Assembly: GCA_947448735.1 (NCBI GenBank)
Contig: CANFOS010000013.1
Coordinates: forward strand, 18,397 to 82,396
DNA: 64,000 nt
Source: Comamonadaceae bacterium
GTDB taxonomy: Bacteria; Pseudomonadota; Gammaproteobacteria; Burkholderiales; Burkholderiaceae_C
Direction: 5' to 3'
Positions 6,240-14,933 of this stretch are shown piece by piece. A program made the position numbers and the translations under genes. How positions within the stretch are numbered: position 1 is the first letter of the stretch; the number at the start of each line of letters is the position of its first letter. Below the pieces are notes generated by a model. That model was given only the letters and a program-made list of their open reading frames with translations. It was not told the DNA's origin and searched no databases.

Positions 6240-8852
6240 TCAAAACGCTGAAAGCACATCTTGGGTCGTTCGGATCAGACCGATGCGCGGGAAGACAAAT
6301 TTCACTGTGCCGGCGTGGGCTTCTGCGGATGGGCTGGCCATGGCGTCCTCCACCAGCACCTGGTCGTAGCCGCGCTCAAAGGCATCGCGGGCGGTGGACT
6401 CGACACCCACATGGGTAGAAATACCGGCCAGCACAATGGTTTTGATGCCTCGGCGGCGCAACTGCAAATCAAGCTCGGTGCCGTAGAAGGCGCCCCACTG
6501 GCGCTTCGTGATTTGCACGTCTGTGGCGTGCGGGCCCAGCTCGGGCACAACCGTCGACCAGTTGTCGGGTCGGGTTGTGGCGGGTGGCGCAACGCCATCG
6601 ACTTTCGGTGAAAGCGCGTCTTTGCCATCGGGCAGATTGCCTACCGTCACAAGCACGACCGGCGCGCCGGCCTTGCGGAATGCGTCTGCCATTTGGGAAG
6701 CCCGGGCAACCACTTCAGAGCTTGGGCGCGGATGAACGTTCATGGCCACGATACCGTGCTGAAGGTCGATCAGCACAAGGGCGGTGGTGGCGGGGTTGAT
6801 GGCGAGGGCAGGCGTTGTCATGTTTTCTTCCTTGGGAACAGTGGGTTGAGATGTAGCGCTGGCAAGCAGGGAAATTTGAGTTGCTGCGGCATGACCTTCA
6901 CTGGTCGCCGCGAGCGTATCGCGGGCTATTTTGCAGTCTCCCACAAGCCTCACGTCAATGCCGGCAATTCGTAGCGGGTGCTGCAAGGCGATTTCAGGTG
7001 CACGTGGCGAGGCATAGGCAAAAAATGCGAGGTTGTCAATGCTATGAACCGGGCCGCCGAAGACGCTGACGTATTCCAGGCGGGCTTCGTCCTCGACACT
7101 CGGGCCCCATTGCGGCTGTACCAGAGTGATGACTTCTATGCCCCGCTCGTGAAAGCGACGCAAAATACGCTGGCGCGCCACCAGCACGACTTCTTCGGCA
7201 ATGGTTTCGCGGGGAGACAGGATAACCACGCGATCAAAAATGTCGCGTAGCCGCTCGGCCGCAACATAGGTGCCATCGGTCTGGTCCAAATCGAAGATCA
7301 CTGCTGCACCGCGCTGGCGCTGTGTGATGCCCTGCAAGCCCTGCATGGCCGTGCGCAGGTCCGAGATGGTGTCCGTGCCTCGCAAACTGGCGGGCAGGTC
7401 TGCCGGCCAGGTCATGACGGCGCCGGTTGCCAGAATCACGTGGTCAGGCTTTTGCGCGATGATGTCCTGCGCAGTAGCAAGATGACCGAGGAAGAAGCGG
7501 ACACCAGCCTTTTGGGCTTCAACAAACTGGTAGTCATAAATGCTCGAGAGCGACTCCCCCAGCGGCATGCTGGCTTGCAGGCGCGTTTTGCCGCCCACCT
7601 CATCTGAGCTGCCAAAGACAACAACGTCATTGCCGCGCTGAGCCGCAACCATCGCCGCTTCGAGTCCTGCAACGCCAGCCCCGACCACAACCACCTTGCG
7701 GCTTTGTTCGGATCGCGGTAGCGCCTCCAATTCATCCGGATTTGAAAGGCGCGGATTGTTGTCGCAGGCCAGTGTTCGATTGGAGTTGATGGCCTTCCAG
7801 CAGGTGTTGCACGAAACGCAGTAGCGAATGTCCCGGGCGCGGCCGCGGGCGGCTTTGATGGGCCAGGCGGCGTCGGTGATCAGTGCCCGCCCCAAGCCCA
7901 CCAACTCAGCATCGCCCCGCTGCAAAATGGCTTCGGCCTCCGCCGGGTCAGTGATGCGGCCCAAAGCCATCACAGGCACGCCCGGTGTGGCAGTGCGCAA
8001 TTGCCGGATCAGCGGCATATAGGTCAGGCGCGGCGTGCTGTCGTCTGGCAGGTGCATCTCCAGTGTGCGGTGGTGCGTACCCTGGGCATACGTCAGGTAA
8101 TCCACTTTCACCTGAGCCACGACGTGAGCCGCAATTTCTCCGGCGCGCTCAGGCGTGATGCTGCCCGCGATGCCGTCGTCGCCCGGCAGCTTCACGCCGA
8201 CGATGAAGCCGCCGCCGCAGGCCGCGCGAATGGCCCGGCACACTTCCACCAGCAGCTTCGCCCGGCCGGACAGATCGCCGCCCCAGGCGTCTTCGCGCTG
8301 ATTGGAGCGCAGCGACAGAAACTGATGAAAAAGGTGGCCATGCCCGGCCGAGATTTCGATCCCCGAGAAACCACAGCGTTGCATGCGGGCGCTGGACGCA
8401 GCTGCCAGATCAATGAACCGCATGATCTCATCATGACTCATGGGGTGCGGTACGGTGTAGCTCAGGTCGTCGGGCAAAGGTGAGGCGCCTACAGCGTTAT
8501 AGGTCCGCCCTGGTACGTGACGCCCACGCCCACTGTCCTGGATCTGGCCCAGCAGAAGGCAGCCTTCGGATTCAACGCCATCGGCAAGGCGTTTCAGGTC
8601 ACCCTCCATGCGGTCATTCCAGGCGACGATGCGTTCGTTACTCTGGTGTGGCGCTATGCCCAGTGGGTCTGTGACGATCATGCCGGCGCCACCCCGTGCC
8701 CGGTTGACAAAATATTGCCAGTAGGACGTGTGCATTCCTTTCTCCGCCCCGAAGCGAGGCGAGATCGATGCATGCGCGATGCGGTTCTTCAGCGTGCGCC
8801 CGGCCAGCGTGAAAGATGAAAAAAGTTGCGGGTAAACCTCGTTGCCTGGCAT
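6240..8852 (-). CDS. In-frame fusion: OYE-type NADH:flavin oxidoreductase + isochorismatase-like hydrolase
   Basis: This single 870-codon frame contains two enzymes. Residues 1-677 form a 2,4-dienoyl-CoA-reductase-like protein. It has an FMN TIM barrel (KNRIAHASISPRF, HGHLFHQFLSLRSNQR, WGG), a 4Fe-4S cysteine cluster (CVSCNTCWKAINSNRTLAC), and an NAD/FAD domain starting at VVVVGAGVAGLEAA. Residues 678-870 form an isochorismatase-superfamily domain with Asp19 and Lys106 (local numbering) and Gly139 where cysteine hydrolases have the nucleophile (STHVGVESTARDA). The junction KEENMTTPA carries its own ribosome site, so the second domain may also be made alone. The gene follows the Bug receptor gene by 11 bases. 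The substrate is unknown. Confidence 0.82.
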   Translation of the reverse strand: MPGNEVYPQLFSSFTLAGRTLKNRIAHASISPRFGAEKGMHTSYWQYFVNRARGGAGMIVTDPLGIAPHQSNERIVAWNDRMEGDLKRLADGVESEGCLLLGQIQDSGRGRHVPGRTYNAVGASPLPDDLSYTVPHPMSHDEIMRFIDLAAASSARMQRCGFSGIEISAGHGHLFHQFLSLRSNQREDAWGGDLSGRAKLLVEVCRAIRAACGGGFIVGVKLPGDDGIAGSITPERAGEIAAHVVAQVKVDYLTYAQGTHHRTLEMHLPDDSTPRLTYMPLIRQLRTATPGVPVMALGRITDPAEAEAILQRGDAELVGLGRALITDAAWPIKAARGRARDIRYCVSCNTCWKAINSNRTLACDNNPRLSNPDELEALPRSEQSRKVVVVGAGVAGLEAAMVAAQRGNDVVVFGSSDEVGGKTRLQASMPLGESLSSIYDYQFVEAQKAGVRFFLGHLATAQDIIAQKPDHVILATGAVMTWPADLPASLRGTDTISDLRTAMQGLQGITQRQRGAAVIFDLDQTDGTYVAAERLRDIFDRVVILSPRETIAEEVVLVARQRILRRFHERGIEVITLVQPQWGPSVEDEARLEYVSVFGGPVHSIDNLAFFAYASPRAPEIALQHPLRIAGIDVRLVGDCKIARDTLAATSEGHAAATQISLLASATSQPTVPKEENMTTPALAINPATTALVLIDLQHGIVAMNVHPRPSSEVVARASQMADAFRKAGAPVVLVTVGNLPDGKDALSPKVDGVAPPATTRPDNWSTVVPELGPHATDVQITKRQWGAFYGTELDLQLRRRGIKTIVLAGISTHVGVESTARDAFERGYDQVLVEDAMASPSAEAHAGTVKFVFPRIGLIRTTQDVLSAF
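6827..6833 (-). promoter_or_regulatory. Internal ribosome binding site ahead of the isochorismatase-like domain
   Basis: On the minus strand AAGGAAG lies 5 bases before an in-frame ATG at 6821. This is exactly where the two domains of the 870-residue frame join. It would allow a separate 193-residue hydrolase to be translated. It also suggests that two adjacent genes became fused by loss of a stop codon. Confidence 0.6.
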
Positions 8853-8863
8853 GTGTTCAGGCT

Positions 8864-9892
8864 TCAGTTGTCAAGGGCGATTTTGTTGGATTTGATCAGG
8901 TTAGACCGTTTGATGGTCTCACTGGCAATGTAGCGGTCAAAGTCTGCCTTGCCCATGGACAAAACGCGGCCGCCCAAGACGCCCATGCGCTTTTTGAAAT
9001 CGGCCTCCTGGGTGGCCTTGACAAAACCGCGCGTCAGGGCCGCGACGATCTCGGGCGGTGTTTTGGACGATGCAAATACGCCAAACCAGCCTTCTGACTC
9101 ATAGCCGGGAAGGCCGCTTTCGGCAACGGTGGGTACGTTGGGCAGAAGTTCCAGCCGCTCTTTGCCGGTCGTCGCAATGGCCTTGAGTCGACCACTTTGC
9201 AGGAACGGCATGGCCGTGTTGATATCACCCGTGATGAATTGCACCTGTCCACCCACAACGTCGGTAAAGGCCGGAACCGCACCCTTGTAAGGCACGTGCT
9301 GCATGTCCAGGCCAGCCTGTGACTTGATCAACTCACTGGCGAAATGGGGTGGTCCACCAGCACCCGAGGACGCAAAATTGATCTTGCCCGGATTGGCCTT
9401 TGCTGCGGCTATCAGCTCGCGGATCGTGTTGGGTGCGAAGGCAGGATTGGCCACCACCACATAGGGAATGGCCACCACAGGAGCCACCGGAACCAGGTCG
9501 CGCATGGGTACGAATGGCATTTTTTCCTGAATCGGGTCGACGGCCACATTGTTGGACCCGGCCAGAACGACGGTGTATCCGTCTGCAGCGGCATTGATCG
9601 TCGCAATGACCCCCAGATTGCCGGCTGCCCCGGGCTTGTTTTCCACCACGACTTGTTGCCCCAGTGCCTTGGACGCCTCAATGGCGAGTTGACGGCCGAT
9701 CGTGTCGGTTGCACCGCCCGGAGGGTACGGCACGATCAACTTGATGGGCGCTGCCGGGAATGGATCGGCAGCCGTTGAAAGCCCGAGCGTCATGGCTGAA
9801 GCGGTCGCAACAATCGCCCGCAGGATGAACCTGCGGCGAACCCGCGAACGGCCTTTGTTGAGGTTGGACGGGGCAATGCTGAATTTCTTCAT
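8864..9892 (-). CDS. Bug/TctC-family tripartite tricarboxylate transporter receptor
   Basis: This 342-residue periplasmic binding protein has a basic N-terminus (KGRSRVRRRFILRA), a hydrophobic signal segment, and the Bug blocks FPAAPIKLIVPYPPGGATDTIGR, VVVENKPGAAGN and AADGYT. GGAG lies 5 bases before ATG 9892. It is the first gene of the minus-strand operon, divergent from the lyase gene at 10051, and probably brings in the substrate of this cluster. No membrane components are nearby. Confidence 0.9.
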   Translation of the reverse strand: MKKFSIAPSNLNKGRSRVRRRFILRAIVATASAMTLGLSTAADPFPAAPIKLIVPYPPGGATDTIGRQLAIEASKALGQQVVVENKPGAAGNLGVIATINAAADGYTVVLAGSNNVAVDPIQEKMPFVPMRDLVPVAPVVAIPYVVVANPAFAPNTIRELIAAAKANPGKINFASSGAGGPPHFASELIKSQAGLDMQHVPYKGAVPAFTDVVGGQVQFITGDINTAMPFLQSGRLKAIATTGKERLELLPNVPTVAESGLPGYESEGWFGVFASSKTPPEIVAALTRGFVKATQEADFKKRMGVLGGRVLSMGKADFDRYIASETIKRSNLIKSNKIALDN

Positions 9893-9986
9893 GGCGTCTC
9901 CGGTGCAGATATGTTGATCATCAAACCGCTGCTTTTGGGAGCCTATCCTAGCTTCACGATGGATTTTGTGTCAACTAAAACTTTGG

Positions 9987-9998
9987 ATTGTTGACAAT
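9987..9998. promoter_or_regulatory. Putative GntR/FCD operator in the divergent promoter region
   Basis: ATTGT-TG-ACAAT is a near-perfect inverted repeat between the divergent receptor (minus) and lyase (plus) genes, with a related TGTCAACT 15 bases before it. The form resembles FCD-GntR sites and the TGT-NN-ACA sites at 287 and 418. The cluster encodes its own GntR/FCD protein at 13013. Binding is inferred. Confidence 0.45.
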
Positions 9999-10050
9999 GT
10001 TGGGTTCGGCGAAACAAAATGAGGCCTGAAGCAACCAAAGGAAACACCCC

Positions 10051-10944
10051 ATGACAGGTCCAAGCAACAACCATTCACTGAACCGCGCCATGCGACAGGC
10101 TTTGCAGCCTGGTGCCGGCATCATCATGCCGGGCGCTGGTAATGCATTGGCGGCCCGGGTGATTGAGGTCACCGGGCATTCAATGCTGATGGTCAGCGGT
10201 GCGGCGGTGGCAAACAGCTATCTGGGCGTGCCCGATATTGGCCTGGTCTCGCTTTCCGAACTGGCAGGCCATGTGGGGGCGATCCGCGACGCCGTCAGCA
10301 TTCCTTTGCTGGTTGACGGCGACACCGGCTTTGGCAACGCCATCAGTGTGGTGCACACGGTGCGCGTGCTTGAAAGGGCCGGAGCCAACGCCATCATGCT
10401 TGAGGATCAGACGTTCCCCAAGCGCTGCGGGCATTTCGAAGGCAAGGACATCATCAGCAAAGACGAGATGGTGCAAAAGATCAAGGCCGCTGTCGACACC
10501 AGGCTTGACGGCGACATGATGATTCTGGCCCGTACCGACTCGCGCGCGGTTGAAGGCCTGCAGGGTGCGCTTGACCGTGCCCGTGCCTACCAGGAGGCGG
10601 GTGCCGACTTTTTGTTCATTGAGGCGCCTTTGAATGTTGAAGAACTGGCTGCCATCCCTCGGGAGGTGCCGGGCATCCATATCTGCAACCTTGTGGTGGG
10701 TGGCAAGACGCCGCTGCTGCATCGCGACGAGCTCGCCAAAATGGGATTTGCAGCCATCGTTTATGCGAACGTTGCCCTGCAGGCCGCGCTTCAGGCCATG
10801 GAGAAGTCGCTGAAACACCTGCATGACAACGGCTCCATTGCCGGCATGGAAGACCAACTCATGATGTTCAAGGAGCGCCAGCAGATGGTGGACGCCGCGC
10901 ACTACAACCACTTGGCCGACAAATACGGCGCACGGGCAGTCTGA
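10051..10944 (+). CDS. Isocitrate lyase / PEP mutase family lyase (second copy)
   Basis: This 297-residue TIM-barrel enzyme has the signature KRCGH (FPKRCGHFEGKD) and the metal-binding run DGDTGFGN. It aligns by eye along its whole length with the 1203-2141 product but is clearly divergent (SGAAVANSYLGVPDIG against SGAALSNALLGVPDAG). It is the first gene of the plus-strand operon, followed 2 bases later by LeuC-like and LeuD-like genes. The combination of a LeuCD-like hydro-lyase and this lyase resembles dimethylmalate dehydratase plus dimethylmalate lyase, or citraconate hydratase plus citramalate lyase. The actual substrate remains open. Confidence 0.85.
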   Translation: MTGPSNNHSLNRAMRQALQPGAGIIMPGAGNALAARVIEVTGHSMLMVSGAAVANSYLGVPDIGLVSLSELAGHVGAIRDAVSIPLLVDGDTGFGNAISVVHTVRVLERAGANAIMLEDQTFPKRCGHFEGKDIISKDEMVQKIKAAVDTRLDGDMMILARTDSRAVEGLQGALDRARAYQEAGADFLFIEAPLNVEELAAIPREVPGIHICNLVVGGKTPLLHRDELAKMGFAAIVYANVALQAALQAMEKSLKHLHDNGSIAGMEDQLMMFKERQQMVDAAHYNHLADKYGARAV

Positions 10945-10946
10945 CC

Positions 10947-12353
10947 ATGGCAACCCCCGAAACTTTTTTCGACAAGGTCTGGCGCGACCATCAGATCACC
11001 ATGCTGGGCGATGATTTGGCCTTGATGCAGATTGACCGCTTGGTGCTGCACGAACTCAGTGGCAGCCAGGCGGTGAGGGCGTTGGCCGAAGGTGGGCATC
11101 AGCCCGATAGTCGTGGCCAGGTGTTCACGGTCATCGAGCATCTGATCTCAACACGGCCAGACCGCGGGCCGACCGATTCGGTGTCGGTCAGCGGGCCCGC
11201 CATGATTCAGGGGACTCGCGAGGCCTCGCTCAAGTACGGATTTCACTTTATAGACTACGACGATGAGCGGCAGGGCATCGCCCACGTGGTCGCGCCCGAA
11301 CTCGCCATTGCGCTGCCCGGCACCACGCTGGTCTGTTGTGACAGCCACACCTGTACGGTCGGGGGCGTTGGCGCTCTGGCCTGGGGCATCGGTGCAAGCG
11401 AAGCAGAACACGTGCTGGCCACGCAGACGCTGGCCCAGACCAAACCCAAGACCATGCGTGTTTCATTTGAAGGCCAGCTGCCGCGTGGCGTGTATGCCAA
11501 GGACCTCATCCTTGCATTGATCGGGCAGATTGGTGCCAATGGCGGCATTGGGTATGCCGTTGAGTTTGCCGGCCCGGTGATTGCCGCGCTACCGATCGAG
11601 GGGCGCCTGACCCTTTGCAATATGGCGGTTGAGTTCTCTGCCAAATTTGGCTTTGTGCCGCCGGACGAGGTGACCTTGCGCTACCTGGCCGGCCGCGAAT
11701 TTGCGCCGCAAGGTGCTGCCTGGGACGCGGCCGCGGCTTACTGGCTTTCGCTGCGGACAGACCCGAGCGCCGTGTTTGATGCGGAAGTTCGCGTCGACTG
11801 CTCCCGGATCACACCCATGGTGACATGGGGCACCAGCCCGCAGCACGTCGCATTCATTGATGCCGCAGTGCCCGCCGCTTCGGCAGAACGCGATGCGCAG
11901 GCGCAGCTTGATGCGCAACAGGCACTTGATTACATGCAGTTGACCGCGGGCATGTCGCTTGCCGGTGTTCCGATTGACGTGGCTTACATTGGTTCTTGCA
12001 CCAATGCCCGGCTGTCGGACCTGCGCATTGCTGCCGCTGTGCTCAAGGGGCGCAAGGTCATGCCAGGCGTGCAGGCCATTTGTGTGCCCGGCTCAACGGC
12101 CGTCAAGCGCGCGGCAGAAGCCGAAGGCCTTGATCGCATCTTCAAGGACGCAGGATTTGAGTGGCATGCGTCGGCCTGCGGCTTTTGCGGGCATATTGGC
12201 GACGACCGCTTCGCCAATTTGCGCGTCATCAGCACCACCAATCGGAATTTCAAGGGCCGACAGGGTCCGGATACCCGTACCCATCTGGCGAGCCCGGCGA
12301 CGGTGGCGGCGTCGGCTATCGCTGGCTGCATTGCCAGTGCCTCGGAGGTCTAA
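10947..12353 (+). CDS. Aconitase-superfamily hydro-lyase large subunit (LeuC-like)
   Basis: This 468-residue protein has the size and motifs of 3-isopropylmalate dehydratase large subunits. CCDSHTCTVGG lies near residue 130, with cluster-ligand segments GSCTNARLSDL and ACGFCGHIGDDRF (the usual PGCSMCLxxN block is altered here). NRNFKGRQG is the conserved 3-prime block. It should hold a 4Fe-4S cluster and pair with the next gene product. It lies within a catabolic operon and no leuB is present, so it is probably not the leucine enzyme but a related dehydratase/hydratase for maleate, citraconate or an alkylmalate. Confidence 0.85.
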   Translation: MATPETFFDKVWRDHQITMLGDDLALMQIDRLVLHELSGSQAVRALAEGGHQPDSRGQVFTVIEHLISTRPDRGPTDSVSVSGPAMIQGTREASLKYGFHFIDYDDERQGIAHVVAPELAIALPGTTLVCCDSHTCTVGGVGALAWGIGASEAEHVLATQTLAQTKPKTMRVSFEGQLPRGVYAKDLILALIGQIGANGGIGYAVEFAGPVIAALPIEGRLTLCNMAVEFSAKFGFVPPDEVTLRYLAGREFAPQGAAWDAAAAYWLSLRTDPSAVFDAEVRVDCSRITPMVTWGTSPQHVAFIDAAVPAASAERDAQAQLDAQQALDYMQLTAGMSLAGVPIDVAYIGSCTNARLSDLRIAAAVLKGRKVMPGVQAICVPGSTAVKRAAEAEGLDRIFKDAGFEWHASACGFCGHIGDDRFANLRVISTTNRNFKGRQGPDTRTHLASPATVAASAIAGCIASASEV

Positions 12354-12356
12354 GGT

Positions 12357-13010
12357 ATGGAAATTTTCGAATCCATCACCGGCATCGCCGCGCCAATGAT
12401 GCAGATCAACATTGACACAGACCAAATCATTCCGGCACGCTACCTGGGTGGTACCGACGCGAAGGGCTATGGTGCGCACCTGTTCGCGAACGCGCGGTTC
12501 CTGCCCGATGGCACCGCCAACCCCGCTTTCATATTGAACCAGGAGCCTTACTGCAACGCCCAGGTGTTGCTGGCGGATCGCAATTTTGGTTGCGGATCAT
12601 CGCGCGAGCGTGCACCCAAGGCACTGCGCGAGTTTGGCTTTCGCGCGGTGATTGCGCCATCTTTTGGCGGTATCTTTTTCAACAACTGCTTTCGCAATGG
12701 CCTGCTCCCGGTTGTGCTGCCGCTTGACGAGGTCCGGCAGATGGCCGACCTCGTGAACGCGAGCGCCGGACGCCAGCAGGTGGCGGTGGATTTGCAGCGG
12801 CAAATCGTGACGCTGCCTGATACCCATCACGTCTTTCGGTTCAAGGCGCCCGAAACCCTGCGCCAGATGCTGCTGCAGGGTGTGGACGAAATCCAGCAAA
12901 CGCTGGCTCAGCACAACGTCATTGCCGAATGGCGTCAAGCTGACCGCCTGCGCCGCCCCTGGGCCTACGCCACGGAAACGCTCGCGCCTGCAATGAGAAC
13001 CGGTCGCTGA
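12357..13010 (+). CDS. Aconitase-superfamily hydro-lyase small subunit (LeuD-like)
   Basis: This 217-residue swivel-domain subunit has the LeuD landmarks NIDTDQIIPARYL near the N-terminus, NFGCGSSRERAPKAL, and FGGIFFNNCFRNGLLPVVL. GGAGG lies 9 bases before its ATG and overlaps the end of the large-subunit gene, so the two subunits are co-translated. The regulator gene follows after 2 bases. Substrate specificity is set largely by this subunit but cannot be read off reliably. Confidence 0.87.
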   Translation: MEIFESITGIAAPMMQINIDTDQIIPARYLGGTDAKGYGAHLFANARFLPDGTANPAFILNQEPYCNAQVLLADRNFGCGSSRERAPKALREFGFRAVIAPSFGGIFFNNCFRNGLLPVVLPLDEVRQMADLVNASAGRQQVAVDLQRQIVTLPDTHHVFRFKAPETLRQMLLQGVDEIQQTLAQHNVIAEWRQADRLRRPWAYATETLAPAMRTGR

Positions 13011-13012
13011 AG

Positions 13013-13702
13013 ATGGCCGTTGCAGCCTTCAAACCCCGCGATGCGTTGGCTGATCTGGCGGCCCAGGTCGTGGTGCAACTCGAGCGCATGATCCTGAGCG
13101 GAGATCTTGAACCCGGTGCCAAGCTGCCAGAGGCCACGCTGTCGGAAACCATGGGCGTGGGGCGCGGACCGCTGCGCGAGGCGATCCGTATTCTTGAAGG
13201 GCGGCGTCTGCTCGAGCGCACGCCTAACGCCGGTGTTCGCGTGATTGCGCCCACGCTGGACGATTTTGAGCAATTGCTGGTGACGCGCGAGGCCCTTGAG
13301 GGCATGGCGGCCAGATTGGCGGCCGAGAACATGACCTCATCCGAAATACAGGCCCTGCGCGACATGGTCAATGGTCTGGAAGCCATTGATACCCGGCAGA
13401 CAGTTCCTTTTGGCGTATTTGACGCCGGTCCGGATCAGGACTTTCACCGCAATATTGCCATTGGAAGCCGTAATCAGCGCATCTCACAGCTCTTGTGCGA
13501 AGACCTGTATTCACTGCTGCGATTTTTCCGTTTTCGTGCCGCCGAGGCACGCTCCAACCCAGCCATTACCCACGCCGAACACCGCGCCATCATTGAATGC
13601 ATTCACCAACGTGACGGCGATGGGGCTGAAATAGCCATGCGTGCGCATGTGCGGCGCAGCCGTACCACCTTGCTGGCACACCTGCGCGGCAGTCTTGGAT
13701 AA
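13013..13702 (+). CDS. GntR-family (FCD subfamily) transcriptional regulator
   Basis: This 229-residue regulator has a winged helix-turn-helix at about residues 15-75 (SETMGVGRGPLREAIRILEG) and an FCD domain with FHRNIAIGSRNQRI and the expected histidines. It is co-transcribed with the enzymes, starting 2 bases after the LeuD-like stop, and is followed by a Bug receptor. It probably controls the divergent promoter region near 9990. It is similar in design to the regulator at 456-1163. Confidence 0.87.
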   Translation: MAVAAFKPRDALADLAAQVVVQLERMILSGDLEPGAKLPEATLSETMGVGRGPLREAIRILEGRRLLERTPNAGVRVIAPTLDDFEQLLVTREALEGMAARLAAENMTSSEIQALRDMVNGLEAIDTRQTVPFGVFDAGPDQDFHRNIAIGSRNQRISQLLCEDLYSLLRFFRFRAAEARSNPAITHAEHRAIIECIHQRDGDGAEIAMRAHVRRSRTTLLAHLRGSLG

Positions 13703-13721
13703 ATAGCCAGAGGAGACCTGA

Positions 13722-14708
13722 ATGCCAAACCGCAGAACATTTTTTCGTTGGTCGTCAGCCGTGCTGACAATGGCCACGCCCTGGGTAACGTTTCCGGCGC
13801 GGTCTCAATCGCGCAAGTACCCTGAAAAACCCATCCGATTCATCGTCCCATTTGCTGCTGGCGGCGGTGGCGACACCATGGCCCGCTTTCTGTCTCAGCG
13901 CCTGTTTGAGCGTGTAGGCCAAACCGTGGTTGTAGAAAACAAGGTCGGCGCGGGCGGTATTCTCGGGTCCGACTTCGTCCTCAAGTCGGCACCGGACGGG
14001 TACACGCTGCTGAACATGTCGAGCACCTATCCCATTCAGGCGGCAGTGAGCAAACTGCCTTACGACCCGATTGAAGACATGCAGCCGATCGCCATGATTT
14101 CACGCGACCCGGCACTGGTCATCGTCGGATCGAATTCCCCCATCAAGACCTTGAACGACCTGATTGCGGCCGCGAAAAAAAATCCAGGCAAACTGACCTA
14201 CGGCTCAGCTGGCATAGGGTCCATCGCCCATCTGGGCATGGAAGAGCTTGCGTTCATCCTCGGCATCAAGCTCATCCACGTCCCCTACAAAGGGTCTTCC
14301 CAGGCCTTCAACGATGTGATTGGCAATCAGATCGACATGATGTTGACCAGCGCGACCTTTGGTGCACCTTTTGTCAAGAGCAACCGTGTCATTGGCCTTG
14401 GCGTGGCAGGTAACCAGCGGGTGACAACCATGCCCGAGCTTGCGACTTTCACCGAACTGGGCTACCCCGCTTTTCAGGTGTTTGACTGGAAGGCGCTGGC
14501 CGGTCCAAAGGGCATCCCCGCCCAAGTTGTCAGCTTTCTGAATGCCGAAGTCAACGCCATCTTGTCTGACAAGGCCACCTCCGGCAAATTCGAGGCTGAC
14601 GGAACCCGCATGATGGGCGGCACGCCCGAGCAAATGATGGTGCAGATCAAGTCCGACATCGAGCGCTGGAAACGCGTCGTTGAAAAGGCTAACGTCAAAG
14701 TTGAGTGA
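13722..14708 (+). CDS. Bug/TctC-family receptor with Tat-like leader
   Basis: This 328-residue binding protein has the Bug blocks YPEKPIRFIVPFAAGGGGDTMAR, VVVENKVGAGG and SAPDGYT. Its leader NRRTFFRWSSAVLT has a twin-arginine arrangement, unlike the Sec-type leaders of the other Bug genes, so folded export is possible. AGGAG lies 6 bases before ATG 13722. It closes the plus-strand operon, making two receptors for one cluster. Confidence 0.88.
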   Translation: MPNRRTFFRWSSAVLTMATPWVTFPARSQSRKYPEKPIRFIVPFAAGGGGDTMARFLSQRLFERVGQTVVVENKVGAGGILGSDFVLKSAPDGYTLLNMSSTYPIQAAVSKLPYDPIEDMQPIAMISRDPALVIVGSNSPIKTLNDLIAAAKKNPGKLTYGSAGIGSIAHLGMEELAFILGIKLIHVPYKGSSQAFNDVIGNQIDMMLTSATFGAPFVKSNRVIGLGVAGNQRVTTMPELATFTELGYPAFQVFDWKALAGPKGIPAQVVSFLNAEVNAILSDKATSGKFEADGTRMMGGTPEQMMVQIKSDIERWKRVVEKANVKVE

Positions 14709-14933
14709 ATGAACTCTTGGCGGCTGAATTCTTAAAGCAGTTTGCCTCGTTCGTGAGTGGCCCTAATTAGTCGCCTCTGATAAACCCCATAAACCCAGCA
14801 TCTATGCGGGTTAGCGGCGGGTTTAGTGGTACGAAATATTCGTATTGTTGCAGGACTGAGCGGGCACGTGATGTGGGGGACGTCTGTCGTTCATCGGCTC
14901 GCTTTTTGGTGGCAAATTTGCTACCATCAAACC

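Noticed and set aside
10947-13010. Leucine biosynthesis leuCD
   Set aside because: The proteins are LeuCD-like, but they sit in a catabolic operon with a lyase, a regulator and a receptor, and leuB is absent; the large subunit also has an altered cluster motif (ACGFCGH).
14792-14812. Hairpin AACCC...GGGTT after the Bug receptor gene
   Set aside because: The stem is short, has a bulge and lacks a T-run, so it is not supported as a terminator.
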